Assembly: GCF_025118155.1 (NCBI RefSeq)
Contig: NW_026251443.1
Location: 1 to 46,184 of the forward strand
Origin: Cokeromyces recurvatus
Lineage: Eukaryota; Mucoromycota; Mucoromycetes; Mucorales; Mucoraceae
Length of the DNA stretch: 46,184 nt
Direction: 5' to 3'
Within the stretch, counting starts at the first letter, position 1. Every line of letters begins with the position of its first letter. The translations under genes were made by a program, and so were the position numbers. Below, piece after piece: positions 22,831 through 34,447 of the stretch. The notes beneath the pieces were generated by a model that was given only the letters and a program-made list of their open reading frames with translations, was not told the origin of the DNA and did not search any database.

Positions 22831-25184
22831 ATGATGGCTACCACAGATACATTATCTACTTCAATCGCGCCATCAGCAGCAATATCAGAAGTATTAGCAA
22901 CAACAACAACAACACCAACAGTTCAACCAAAGAAGCCTCCTAAAACTACCTTACGTATTCATGTTAACACATTTAATCAGCCGCGTCCTGTTGTCTTTAA
23001 TTATCGTCAACTCTACAAACGAGAACTTAAAAAGCTTGAAACACCTACAACAATAGCGCCTGTGACATTTACAGATAGTACAGAAGATGCTTTTTATAAA
23101 GAATTATTAAAACGGGCTGAAGGATACTCTATCGATGATGAAGATGACGATAATGATGATGAAGATGATGATGATGATGATACACCAGCCGTAAATAAAA
23201 CATTAAAATTTGTATATATTTTGAAATACTAAGTCAATTATTTGATTTAGCTTAGGAAACAAGACAATAGTAATGAATATGATTATGAGGATCCATTCAT
23301 TGATGATAGTGAAATGTTGTTAGATAAACCTTATGAATATTCCGCACCTGAATTTGATGGATTCTTTGTTTATTATGGTCCATTAGATGGTCATGAAACG
23401 TAAATAATTAAAGAAAAAAAAATCAACAATAATTCCTTTATCTTACTTGAATTCTTTTTATTAGTGAAAAGAAGGCATCAACACAAAAGCGCAAATCAAC
23501 AGCAACAGCAACAGCAGCAGCAGCAACAACAACAGCAACATCGACAACAACATCGACAACAAAATCAACCAAGTCAAGCACATCATCATCAGCAACAACA
23601 GCCAATAAAAAGACAATAAATACTGCAACTGCAGATAAAACACGCAAAAAGGCATCCACTGAATCAGAAAGCAATAAAAAGAAATCTACTACTACTGCTG
23701 GTACCACTACAACTTCAGCTAAGTCTAAGGCAACTACAGGTACAGCGACAACAAAGAAACCAACAACTATTAATAAACAGGTTAAAAAGAAAAAACCAGA
23801 ACCTACAACGTTGACAATAGGAACAACATCGACAGCAGCAGCAGCAACAACAGCAACAACAGAACAACCCACTATTCAAAGTGCTGCTTCTTCAACAGCT
23901 ATTGAAAAGACAATTTCAACAGTTTCTTCACCTGCTTCTTCTGTAACAACAATAAATAAAAAGAAGCCTACTATACCAGCTGTTTTGGTAAAGAGGATAT
24001 GTTCATTTATTTTTTTTTTTTTTTTTTTTTAAAAAAAAAAGAAAAAAAAAAACTTGATTAACATCTTTTATAGAAACCTTTGGATCCAGAAATTGAATTG
24101 TTAATGAAAAAACTAAGACACGATGTTCAATTTGAAAAGTTTGAAAACAAGGCCAAGTTTCCTCTAACTCTAAAACCTACAGTACTTGAAATTGGACTGA
24201 TTGCTTTTAGAAAATATAAAGTGATTGATGATAATCTTGTCTATCATTTAATGAGCATCTTACCTTATAACCGGTTTACTTTAAAAGTATATTAAATACA
24301 TGCATTAAAGAGATAAAAGTAACAAACTAATATTATGCATATACATTTATATAGAAATTCTTAACTACGAAATCAGGACAAATGAGGGTGGATGAATTAC
24401 AACAAGAGATTGATGAATTAGCTATTTTATTAAAACAAACAATTGATCGTATGATGCCTGAGCAACAAAGACTATTTAATGAAAAGTTAGCATCTACTGA
24501 AACTACAGAAGATGAAGAATCAACACCAACTCCACGCTTCAAATGCAATGATGAAGTTAGAAAGATTTTATATGATATTATTCAAACAGAAGAGCAATCT
24601 ATTCATATCGCAAATCAAGTAGCGTAAGTCGGAATAGTTTAAATTTACTTACAAATACAATACCATCCATAAATTGAATAATTTGTATAGATTACATAAG
24701 GATCCTGAGAAGAAGCCAGAATCACTTGCTTCAGATGGTAAAGCAAGAAAGTTAATGTATCAACGCTTGTTATCTTGTTGGCCAGAGGGATGGATGCATA
24801 CTTATGAAATGAGTCGACAATATAGTCAATATAAGTCCAAATTAGCTTCTTTAAGTGATAAGAAAATTCCTATTATTGATAAAAAGAGGAAAAAGGCATT
24901 AGATGAAAGCAATACAACACGTAATAATAAAAAGGGTAATAAGCACATTATAAATTTGAAGTTTTTTTATTTATTTATTTATTTATTCATGTATAGCAAA
25001 AGAATCGCTAGAATCAACATCATCACCTGTATTTCAGACCCCACCTCCACAACCTACAGCGACAAAATCAATACCAGTAAATGTGATTACTATTGATACA
25101 GATGAAGAAGAAGACCCACCTATTGAAGCAAATCATAAACAAGCATCTTCAATGAGTATTGAATCCTTAATTGAAAAAAAATAG
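22831..25184 (+). CDS. HPC2: HPC2/ubinuclein, HIRA histone chaperone subunit
   Basis: This subunit of the HIRA complex binds H3/H4 for replication-independent nucleosome assembly in the nucleus. Seven exons (22831-23190, 23251-23399, 23465-23987, 24074-24286, 24355-24623, 24691-24935, 24997-25184) give 648 residues. The Hpc2-related domain is clear at about 132-167: EDPFIDDSEML then GFFVYYGPLDG. The ubinuclein middle domain starts near 345 (LDPEIELLMKKLRHD) and continues through LVYHLMSILPYNRFTLK. Between them lies a Thr/Ala/Ser/Lys low-complexity linker of about 170 residues encoded by ACA/GCA-type repeats. An Asp-rich stretch precedes the first domain. The start is the first ATG pair before MATTDTLS; an upstream exon cannot be excluded. 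The first intron could alternatively use a donor 21 bp downstream. Confidence 0.88.
23485..23870 (+). repeat. ACA/GCA trinucleotide-rich coding repeat in ubinuclein
   Basis: Runs of aca, gca and tca codons encode Thr, Ala and Ser tracts in the linker between the two conserved ubinuclein domains. The antisense strand gives a spurious Val/Leu-rich open frame. Confidence 0.75.
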
Positions 25185-25357
25185 TAACACAAGCAATTCT
25201 ATAAAATAGAAGAGAGCATAGACATTTCTTTCTCTCTCTCTCTCTCTCACTCTTTCTTTCTTTCTTTCTTGCTTTAATGATGTCTTCTTGTACAATGTTT
25301 CTATATCAAATTATTACTTTCTTTAATTTGGCTTATTGTATTTGAGAATTTCGCGTA

Positions 25358-25391
<34 letters not shown>

Positions 25392-26575
25392 ATGCATTTT
25401 TGATATTATTTATCCCTATTTCTTTGTTCCCATCTAAATAGATAAGAGTACGTTATTATTATAAAACTGTACGTAGGTAATACTTGCAAGTATTTAGGAT
25501 ACGTTGTACACAAGAAGAAGTAAGTTCTTTGTGAGATTACAACAGATGATGACCCAGGAGGGGCAAAGGATAACAATCTCACTCATGAGCCTTGTACTAC
25601 ATCAGAGAAAGATCTTGGCCCACCTGGAGTCATCTTAAGAAATCGAAATTATTAATACAATGTTTATCATTAGATCCCATTCATATCTTTCATTAAACGC
25701 AATCCATGTATTGGATAGTTGACTACACTACACTATTTCAAGCGTCTAATTCAATTGCTCACAAAGAAGTAAGTTAGATAGTGTCTCTTTATGTACCTTT
25801 GAACTTCAAATACCTAAAACCCTTTTCCTCTTTTTTTTTTTCTATTATATCCTTCTTTGGTTTGTCAATCGGTTAATAATTTATACAAACTTGATTCTCT
25901 CTTTCATCATGACTTTATAGCTATCATCATAACCAGACCAGCGCAAAGGTTGTTCTTCAATTGAAGGTTCTCTCTCTCTCTCTCTCTCTCCCCCTACCTA
26001 CCACCAGATTATGCCATAGTCATACCTCCTTTCTTTAGTCACCCTTGATGATCCTAAAAGGAGCTTTGTTTTCTTTTCGTATATTTAATATACATAAACA
26101 ATGATTTATGAATAAAATAGGTTCTTTTTTTTTTTTTTTTTTTAAAAAAAAGCCTCTTGATGACCCCTCTTTAATCATTGAGCATCATTTGACAATTATT
26201 ATTATTCATGTTTTAAATGATGAATGTATGGCTAATATTGAGCTTATTTGCATTTTACTTGTATTACCTGTTTCTTTATGAATAGGACAAGGCAAGGCAG
26301 GGCAGGGCAGGGCACCAAGATGCTTGTCACTGTATTTACAAACCTGTTACTTTCAATCATCAGATGTTGATATACATTTATCTTTAATAATTTTAAATTA
26401 TATTTGATGTTTAACATTAGTACAATTTTTTTTTTTATTATTATTATCATTAAGGAATAAAATAAATAATCATTAAATAAGTCAAGATATATACATGCAT
26501 GCATGTATGTGCATACAAAAAAATAAATAATAAATAAATAAAAATTAAAAAAAAAAAAGATACGGGGGGAATACT
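25185..26575. other. Convergent intergenic interval
   Basis: The interval lies between the 3' ends of ubinuclein (+) and the hydrolase (-). It contains CT/CTTT microsatellites (25229-25270 and 25974-25990), a T run near 25361-25390, a GGCAG minisatellite (about 26290-26314) and a structured stretch at 25531-25634. No protein-coding frame is supported. Confidence 0.5.
25531..25634 (+). ncRNA. Candidate structured RNA, possibly pseudoknotted
   Basis: Two arms pair well: 25548-25562 (GATGAC, CCAGG, GGG) with 25619-25634 (CCC, CCTGG, GTCATC), giving 14 base pairs with one bulge and one A-A mismatch. A second perfect 8-bp pair, GTGAGATT (25531-25538) with AATCTCAC (25575-25582), crosses the first stem, so together they would form a pseudoknot or two alternative folds. 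The segment is GC-richer than its neighbours and has no open frame. No known RNA family was recognised, and transcription is not shown. Confidence 0.3.
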
Positions 26576-28105
26576 CTATTCATCATTAATAAATCGTTGA
26601 ATAGTGGCTAGTATATCATTTTGCCAATTAGGATAAAATAAAAGGGAGGCATGATCTAGTCCTTTCATTACCACGGCATCTAAACCATGATGATTCAAGT
26701 AGAGATCGACTCTCTTTGAATTAACAATATTATCGAGTTCACTTAAATAAACTTTCACATTTTTAGGCATCTTTACTGACGATGTATATGTGTGTTGATG
26801 ATGAACATTGGTTGGTGTAACGAAAAGGGCGGTTTGAAACCAATGAAAATGTCGTGAAATATAATATGAGATATAAAGTTCAGTTGAAGCAAAATATTTG
26901 ACAAGGCACTAATAAAAAAAAAAAAAGAATTAGGTGATTATATACATTTACATCATAGTCAATGTATTTATTACCTCTGAAGCTGTGCTGGGTGATCTAT
27001 AGACAAAATTAGAACAGACATCTTTATAATGCAACATAAAACAAATAGGATCCAAAAAGATGACACCAGCTACTTGTTGTGGCATGTGTTTAACAACCCA
27101 AGAGGTAACAGCTGTACCTAATGAATGAGCCACAAAGACAGCATTCGAAAATTCGTGTTTCATTAACATCTCTTGTAGATCTTTAATCGTCTCCTGCATG
27201 GTCGGTACTTCTTCAATGCAGTGCATAGATACATAAGGTAGTTCAATAAAAAAGAGTGGGGCATCTAAGGTTATCAATTTGATCAAGAAACTGATATAAC
27301 ACATAAGTCCAGCTCCAATCCCATGAATGAACACAACAGGTTTCTTTTTACGGTTTCCATCACGGAACCAATATGAGACCTTTTGATCACTCAAGGTCGG
27401 GGTATCCATATTATTCCAAAGCATCGAACGAGTCTCGGGTCCAAATTTTCGAAACCCCCAGATCCACTGACAGATGAAACCGAAAAGAGTTGTAAGGAAC
27501 ATGATGAGTGTATAAAAGGCCAATGGACGATGATAGGCATGAACGGGGTCTAAATTGATACGATACGCAACAACGTCCTCATTATAACCTGGTGCAAAAT
27601 CAATATGAAATTCATCTTGGAAATGATCAATCATTGAATTGAGTTCTTCTGATAGGCTTTCCTCTTGTAGAACCTCTTCAAGAGGTAACCCAAAGAAGGC
27701 CCAAGAGAGCCATTCAGATACATTATCTCGACCTATTTGTTCAAAAGTTGGGTGTCGTGTAATGTCGGAGGCTAACATGAACCACTCCGATATCCATGTA
27801 GGGGCATCATCAATATTAGCTACACATAATTTATAGATCTCACTACGTTCCTTGGCACTTGGTGCGATAGACGGTAATATACGTTGCATACGATTACGAG
27901 TCATTTCAAAGAAGACATAAAAAAAGAGTTCGCAACCTAACCAATAATGTACAAAGGTGTCAAGAGAAGCATAATGTAAGCTAAATAATTTACGTTCGGT
28001 TGTAAAGTAATAAATATAATAAAAGAAGGCAAATGGTGCAACTGCAGTTTGAATAACGGCTGATGCATAAATAAGCCACCTTGTAATGAATGAATCAGGT
28101 ATCAT
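26576..28105 (-). CDS. Membrane-anchored alpha/beta hydrolase
   Basis: Probable lipase or esterase; substrate unknown. Exons 28105-26975 and 26908-26576 give 487 residues. The N-terminus has two or three hydrophobic segments (about 8-33 and 50-67), and another lies near 194-216, so the enzyme is likely membrane-bound with its catalytic domain in the second half. The oxyanion-hole motif HGIGAG is at about 261-266. The nucleophile elbow is VAHSLG with Ser about 328. Candidate acid and base are Asp about 436 in SELDNIV and His about 463 in GLDHASL. All three are in the expected order. The second exon supplies the acid and the histidine, so the splice is needed for activity. Confidence 0.75.
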
Positions 28106-28114
28106 ACTAAATGG

Positions 28115-28148
<34 letters not shown>

Positions 28149-28474
28149 AAAGAACAAAGAATAAATAGCCAAAAAAAAAAAAATAGATATACATATATTT
28201 ATATGACTATATATAAAATTTTATTAATAAATGTCACTTTTTTTGTTAATCTCACATGCTGTCCAACCCCAAAATTAATTTTTCATTATTCCCCCCATTA
28301 AAAAAAAAAAAAAAAGAAAAAAAAAAGAAAAAAAAAAAGAAAAAAAAAAAGAAAATTATGTCAACAAGTTTCACTTTATCCGTGGCATTGTTGCTAAATT
28401 AATCCAATATGATGTCGATAACATTAGACTATTTTTTTCTGAATAAATTCAAATAAACTAAAAAAGGGATTTAT
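28106..28474. other. A-rich spacer between two minus-strand genes
   Basis: This holds several A runs (28119-28145, 28301-28350), which on the minus strand are T-rich tracts in the hydrolase 5' flank. No gene was seen. Confidence 0.45.
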
Positions 28475-29244
28475 TTACATATAAGTTATTTTAGTGCCCA
28501 TTTTGACAGTGTCCCAAATTTTCTTTAAAACAAAAGTTAGTCTTGTTCTTTGTCCCCGTAATAAAGCTATTATCATGAATATAACAATTATAACTACTAC
28601 TCCGGATGTTTGTTGTTGACTTAACCATTTCTGAAGTAAACTAGTCGTCGTCTTTTTATTTATCGTTGACTTGTGTGAGGATGTTGATGATGCAGGCATT
28701 TGTGGTGTTTCGTTTGATGATCTTAGGTCTTTATTTTCTTGTCGCCGCTGAATATTTTTTTCTTCTTCTTCCAATTCCTTTTCTTTTCTCTCTCTTTCTT
28801 CTATTGCTTTTCTTCTCTTTTCTTCTTCGTTTTCTTCTCTTTTTTGTCTTTCTAAAATGTTTTTTTGTTGTTCTTGTTCAATATCCTTTAACAATTCCTA
28901 TTTTATTTTTTAAACATGTATCTAACACTATTTGTCATTTGGGGTTTTTTTTTTTCTTCTTCTTCTTCTTCTTCTTTCTATTTACCTCCTTCTTTTTGTT
29001 AGTTAATACTGTATTATATTCTAAAAATACTCGTGCTGATTCGTAATCTTCAAGAGCGGGTAAAATACATCTGATATAGAGTTCAACAATATGCTCATAT
29101 TCTTTTGTATCGTCATTAGGTAAAGAGGCAAACCATTCCTCAATACTATCTCTAGCAACCTTATATTCATTAAGCTTAATAACCATGATTAGACTAAAAA
29201 TAGTAATGAATATTTATATATAATATGTAAATACATATTTATGC

Positions 29245-29276
<32 letters not shown>

Positions 29277-29575
29277 TACTAAGCAGAAATAAGTCTCGGA
29301 TCAACTTGAAGCGGGTTATTATCAATAAGCTTCTTCCAAATAGAGCAGCAAGTTTCAGTTATTGTAATAGTGTTTTCAGAATTTAGAGATGAGCGGGATT
29401 TTGTTGACAACAATGTAAATGTAATATTCAAATAAAGTGTCCAAACATTAAACTCTAACGGATCATTTTCGATTAATGCACAAAGCGCTTTATCACAAGT
29501 TGTAGCAGCTAGTTTATATTTTTTAAGTAAAAAGTAACGGAGTGCTTTTTCGTATAATGTAGATGATGGAGTCAT
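28475..29575 (-). CDS. Tail-anchored PEX26-like protein (tentative)
   Basis: In fungi PEX26 anchors the Pex1-Pex6 ATPases on the peroxisome membrane. Exons 29575-29280, 29193-28986 and 28897-28475 give 308 residues. The N-terminal half is all-helical and TPR-like (LYEKALRYFLLKKYKLAATT and AYLIMVIKLNEYKVARDSIE). A highly charged Glu/Arg/Lys coiled coil follows (about 170-225). One hydrophobic segment (VVVIIVIFMIIALL, about 268-281) sits about 27 residues from the C-terminus, followed by Arg/Lys residues, as expected for a tail anchor sent to peroxisomes. Length and layout fit filamentous-fungal Pex26, but no signature motif exists. The protein could be another tail-anchored helical-repeat protein. 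It is transcribed divergently from the SIP3-like gene. Confidence 0.5.
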
Positions 29576-29809
29576 TATAAAGGGAAAAAAAAATAAAATA
29601 TAATAAAATAAAATGAAATAAAATAAAATAAAATAAAATAAATAAATAATAAATTATGTGAATTTTGCTGAATAAGAAAAAAAAAAAAAAAAAAACCAGG
29701 AAATATTACATAATACATTCATTTATTGTTGTGCAGGTCGGTTCCTAATTTACCTTTTTTTTTTTTTTTTTTTTTTTCTTTTATTTACATATATACTTGT
29801 ATATATAAA
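29576..29809. promoter_or_regulatory. Shared bidirectional promoter interval
   Basis: Only 234 bp separate the start codons of the PEX26-like (-) and SIP3-like (+) genes. The interval has an AAAAT pentamer tract (29595-29645), an A run (about 29678-29694) and a T run (29755-29777), the poly(dA:dT) pattern of nucleosome-free fungal promoters. No TATA box or factor site was assigned. Confidence 0.5.
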
Positions 29810-32806
29810 ATGGAAGACACTTCTCCTTCCTTACAACCTATATTTACACTCTATGATGCAATAACAGACTCACCTGTATTTCGAACGAATACTTGTTATT
29901 ATGAACAACAATTAGATCATTTAGAACATTGGTTAGATTCCTTTTCTCGTCATTTGAAGCAATATGCCGAAAAGTTAAAAAGTAAATGAAATAAGGCGCT
30001 ACAACAATATACATAGATATAAAGGATGTTATATTTATGAATTTGTTTATTTTTTATTTAGAATTAAACTCGGAAACAATTATTTTATGTCAGAAAATGA
30101 TTCCAAAAGGTGATGAAATATCATTGATAGGTATACATAAATATGTATATACATATATTTATATGCATGTAAATTTATAAATTATCATATTACAGTCAAG
30201 TAATTATTCTATTTATTACAGGCACTCTATTCTCTACTGCAGTTATACAAGGTTTCTCAGATGCCTTACAATCAAGCTTGACATTCAAGACAAATTTTGT
30301 AAGTATCACAAGTAGCAGCACATGTTTATGTAACTTTAACCTATTTATTATTATTATTATTATTCATGATAGATTTCTAATTTAGAAGAAAGTCTAGTCA
30401 CACCTCTTCAACAATTCGTCAAGACTCATCTCAAAGACTTTAGATCCTTTCACAAACAATATCAAAAATCCCTTGAACGTTATGAATCACAGTTAGCTAA
30501 ATACAGTAGTATCAATAAGTCTAGAGATCCCTCATCTATTCGTGAAGAAGCATTTAGACTACATGAGGTACGCAAAGAATACACTCATCTATCGTCCCAG
30601 TATGTTATCAGAGTAATCGAGTTTAGATCTTTGCTAGAGCACTGTTTAGTTGAACGGTTTTCAACTGCTACAGTGACAAAGCAAGAGTTCTATAAGGACA
30701 TTGAGGTTTGGGCTCATCTGAACACGGCCATCTCATACTGGAAACAGTGGTTGCTAGATGATAAAATGACATGTGCATATCAACTCTATTATCAACGAAA
30801 GGCCTCTAAGCAACTTGAAGAGGAATACATAAGGCTGATGGCACCAGATCGTGATATTGGCAAGTATATAACCACGCCTGATTCACAGGATATGTTGTCT
30901 AACCTGACACACTCTCAATGGGGCTATCTCTTCTTAAAGACCTCAAAGCATTCATGGTCACGTAGATGGGTTTATGTACATGCTGGTCAATTCGGCATAA
31001 CTCAACTTGATTCCTCCAAAGTGATAAGTAAAATTCGTGTCCCTATAAGCGAATGCAAAGTTGAACAGCGAGGAGATATGGATCGCCGCTTTTGTTTTGA
31101 TGTCAGGGCCAGGACAACGGTTTATACTTTACAGGCAGAGACAGAGGAGTCATTACGGATCTGGTTGCGTGCCTTTGAGGCCCCCCCTCAAACTGATTTA
31201 GACTTGGTAAAGTCACCCACGCTCATCATTCAACAACATGGTAATTTGGAAACATCCATCGATAGTTCATCCGTCAATAATTCCAAAAGTTATCCTGAGG
31301 AAGGCACATCGATTGTCATGGTTTCTACAACACCTGATACGGAAGCGACATTATCTAATTCATCCTCATTGACACCCTTATTAGTCTGGAAGGCAGCTGG
31401 TCAAATTCCGGTTTCTTTAGGTACTTGGGGGATCCCTCGATCGCTTATACCCGCTGTACCAATGGATGCTGTACCAGTCAATACCACATTGGCTGATCAG
31501 GTAATTTGGCCACCGGAAACGAAGCAAATGTCTGAAGAGGAAATAAAAGGATTTGATGAGGAAATGAAATTGCATAATAGAGAGTTGAGAAATTTATTTG
31601 AAGGTGTAAAACCGAATGAAATGGTATTAGATGGTAAGATATGAATAATGTGCGTATACGTGTGTGTGTGTATGTATGAGTGTGGAGGAAACTTATTGTT
31701 CTTTCCCTCTCCCTCTCACGCATACAAAAGGGTTGAATTTATTAATAACTCTATGTATGTGTAGTTTTTATTGGATGTTTAAAAAAAAGACCTCAAAGTG
31801 TCGATGATAATACAGATATTGAATCACCTTCCAAGTATGGATATGCTTATGTAGGGTACGGTTTTATTACAGAAGATGCCTTTTGGTTTTACAGTTGTAT
31901 TTTGACGACGTGTATTAACTCAGTAAGTTATTTTCTGAATCTTTTAAAAAAAAAATCACTCTCTTTCACATACAGACTTTATCTCAAATATATATATATA
32001 TATATATATATTTGTATACATTTATATATTTAGGTAGTAGTTCGTCTTAAGGATATTTTGTCTATTAATATAGTTGATGACAAACATGAACGTATTCTTC
32101 TACTCAAAACAGAAAACAATAATGAGTCACTTGCATTTAGCACCTTTGTGGAAGATATAGAAATGATTGCCAAAAAACTCAAATTGGCTATTCAATATGC
32201 CAAATCAACCGGCATACATACACAAACACTCTATGAGGAAATGAAAGCTATCAATACAGCGTCACATCAAAGTGTTATGATTAATTTACCTAAATCGTTC
32301 AAGAGTGCAATAACATCGTTATCAAAAAAGAGAAGGGCAGCCACAATAAGTGCTCCAGAGAAAACCGAACAGACTTCATTAGTATCACGACATCGAGGAG
32401 GATCAGAACCTATCAAACCTATCGCGACGGTAAAAGCGCTCTTACCTGATCGTAAGTTTATTATTAAAACTAGTATCTATGACCCTCCCCTCCTCCTTAC
32501 CTTTGTTATTATTATTATTCTAATTCTAACAACTCTTTATTTCTCTGTCAGCAAATTTGCCACCTGAGCATATCCAATGCCCAAATGAACCCGTTTCTTG
32601 TAACTGTGATGATCATCTCGACCGTCTTGAATGTCAAATTACATTACCTATTTCTGCAAAACGGCTTTATGAATTAATGTTTAGTGAGGAGCAGAGTAAT
32701 GGGGGTGTATGGGCAAAAAAAACAGAAGCTATCGAAGGACATGGTAAATTATCTATCAAATATATAGGGCTATATTTATCCTTTTACTTTATAAGACTAA
32801 ACGTAT

Positions 32807-32849
<43 letters not shown>

Positions 32850-34447
32850 TTTGACAGTTTCTAAATGGTATACAGAGAATGGAAAAATGCAACGTTTATT
32901 GAAATACTGGATGCCAGTAAGCAATCCAATTGGTAAGATACAAAACGCTAAACCTCCCACCCTTACATCCATTTTTTTTCTAATTTTTTTTTTACCGTTT
33001 ATTATATAGTGCGTATGAAAGAAGCAGAAGTTGTTGAAACACAAATCTTGATTCAAAAGAATGATTATATGTAAGTAAATTAAGATCTTTATTTTCTAAT
33101 TAGAATAACAAACTGGTTTTGTTTTGTAGTTGTTATACAGTACAAATCTCTACCAAAACAGCTGCTTTACCTTATGCAGATGCGTTTATTCCTTCTGTAA
33201 GATATTGTATTACATGGGTTAGTCAATCCGAATGTCAATTATCATGCTACTTGGGTGTTCGATGGACTCAAAGAGTGCTTGTACGAGGTAACAAAAGAGC
33301 AAAAAAAAAAAAAAAAAAAAAAAAAAATTAAAGTTCCTTTCATTAGGTATTGTGACGAAAGCTGCACTAAAAGGTATGGCAGACAGCATTCAAGTATTTA
33401 TACCTATTTTGAAAAATGCAGCAGAAGAGATTAAGAATAAGGTGAATGAGATGCAATATCAAGTGGAACAACATAATAAAAAACTATTGAATCAGCAAGA
33501 CTATAATAACTCAAAGGATCAAGAATATAAACTAGAGGAACCAATAGTGTCTGACCAAAGCAAGAAGTTAGATGAGGATAGGAATGTAAAGCCTCAGAAA
33601 GAAATGGCAGCCACAATATTAACACCAAAGAAGCAATTACAAATACCTGAATTACCTCCTATTACCACAATAACAAAAACAGAACAAAAAGCAGAAGAGT
33701 CTGTTGCAAAAGCTACTATAATGCAACCAGCTACAAACAAGGATACAGCTATCGAACACAGACATGCCGAAACAACATACTGCCAAAAAACGGATAGCAA
33801 TAACAGCAAGCAATGGCTTGAAAAGTTCTTTGGTCAATATACTATTGAAATACTTGTCGCTATTATTTCTGTACTTTTAGTTTACATAATAGCAACACGT
33901 TTTTGGTGGCAACAAAACAATAATAAGCCTGTGTTATTAGCAACACAAGAAGTATCTCGTTCTGTTTATTTACGTGATCTTAATGAAGGATTTTTAAATA
34001 GTGCACCCTTGCCGCCCTATGCAGAATCAGAAAGGTACACAATTTTTTTTTTTAAAAAAAAAAAGAAAAAAAGAAAAGGAACATGTATTCATGTTGTTCT
34101 ATAGTTATAAAGCGTTTTTAGAGGCAACAAAACACCGTGATACCGCATGGTATAGCATAGAACATTATCAACTAGCTACTGATCTGGAATTTAGCCGAAA
34201 ACAACTAGCAATGCTACGCTGTAATTTGCTAACCTCTTTTCAAATCTTAAATAAACTTGACACCCAATTGGTTGAACAAGCTTATGTGAATTGGATGCTG
34301 GATACACGGCTTAAATGCAAACTTGAATCATTGTTAGAGAATGATCGAGGAGAACAAGCTAAAATGATTTGTCAACATGTGCAAGAACAATTAGATGTAT
34401 TATACTTTAAAAAAAATAAAATAAATTTTATTGAGGATGAATCATAA
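29810..34447 (+). CDS. SIP3: SIP3/Lam3-like BAR-PH-VASt sterol-transfer protein
   Basis: Members sit at ER-plasma membrane contacts and move sterols through a StART-like VASt domain. Twelve exons (29810-29981, 30062-30130, 30222-30298, 30373-31633, 31765-31922, 32034-32451, 32552-32743, 32849-32932, 33010-33070, 33130-33287, 33347-34034, 34105-34447) give 1226 residues, almost the length of yeast Sip3. Order: BAR-like helices (about 1-275), PH domain (about 288-376: [27 protein letters not shown]), a GRAM-like segment ([16 protein letters not shown], about 560), VASt (about 720-910: [35 protein letters not shown]), a polar linker, one TM segment (about 1047-1070) and a helical C-terminus. All splices close in frame. 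The last codons overlap the fumarase gene antisense. Confidence 0.87.

Noticed and set aside
23438..23872. 144-residue minus-strand Val/Ala/Leu-rich open frame
   Set aside because: It is the antisense of the ACA/GCA repeat in ubinuclein; composition reflects the repeat.
25541..25634. C/D box snoRNA suggested by ATGATGA
   Set aside because: No D box (CTGA) lies at a suitable distance near the terminal stem.
28666..29046. 126-residue plus-strand hydrophobic frame
   Set aside because: Antisense of the Glu/Lys/Arg coiled coil and intron of the PEX26-like gene.
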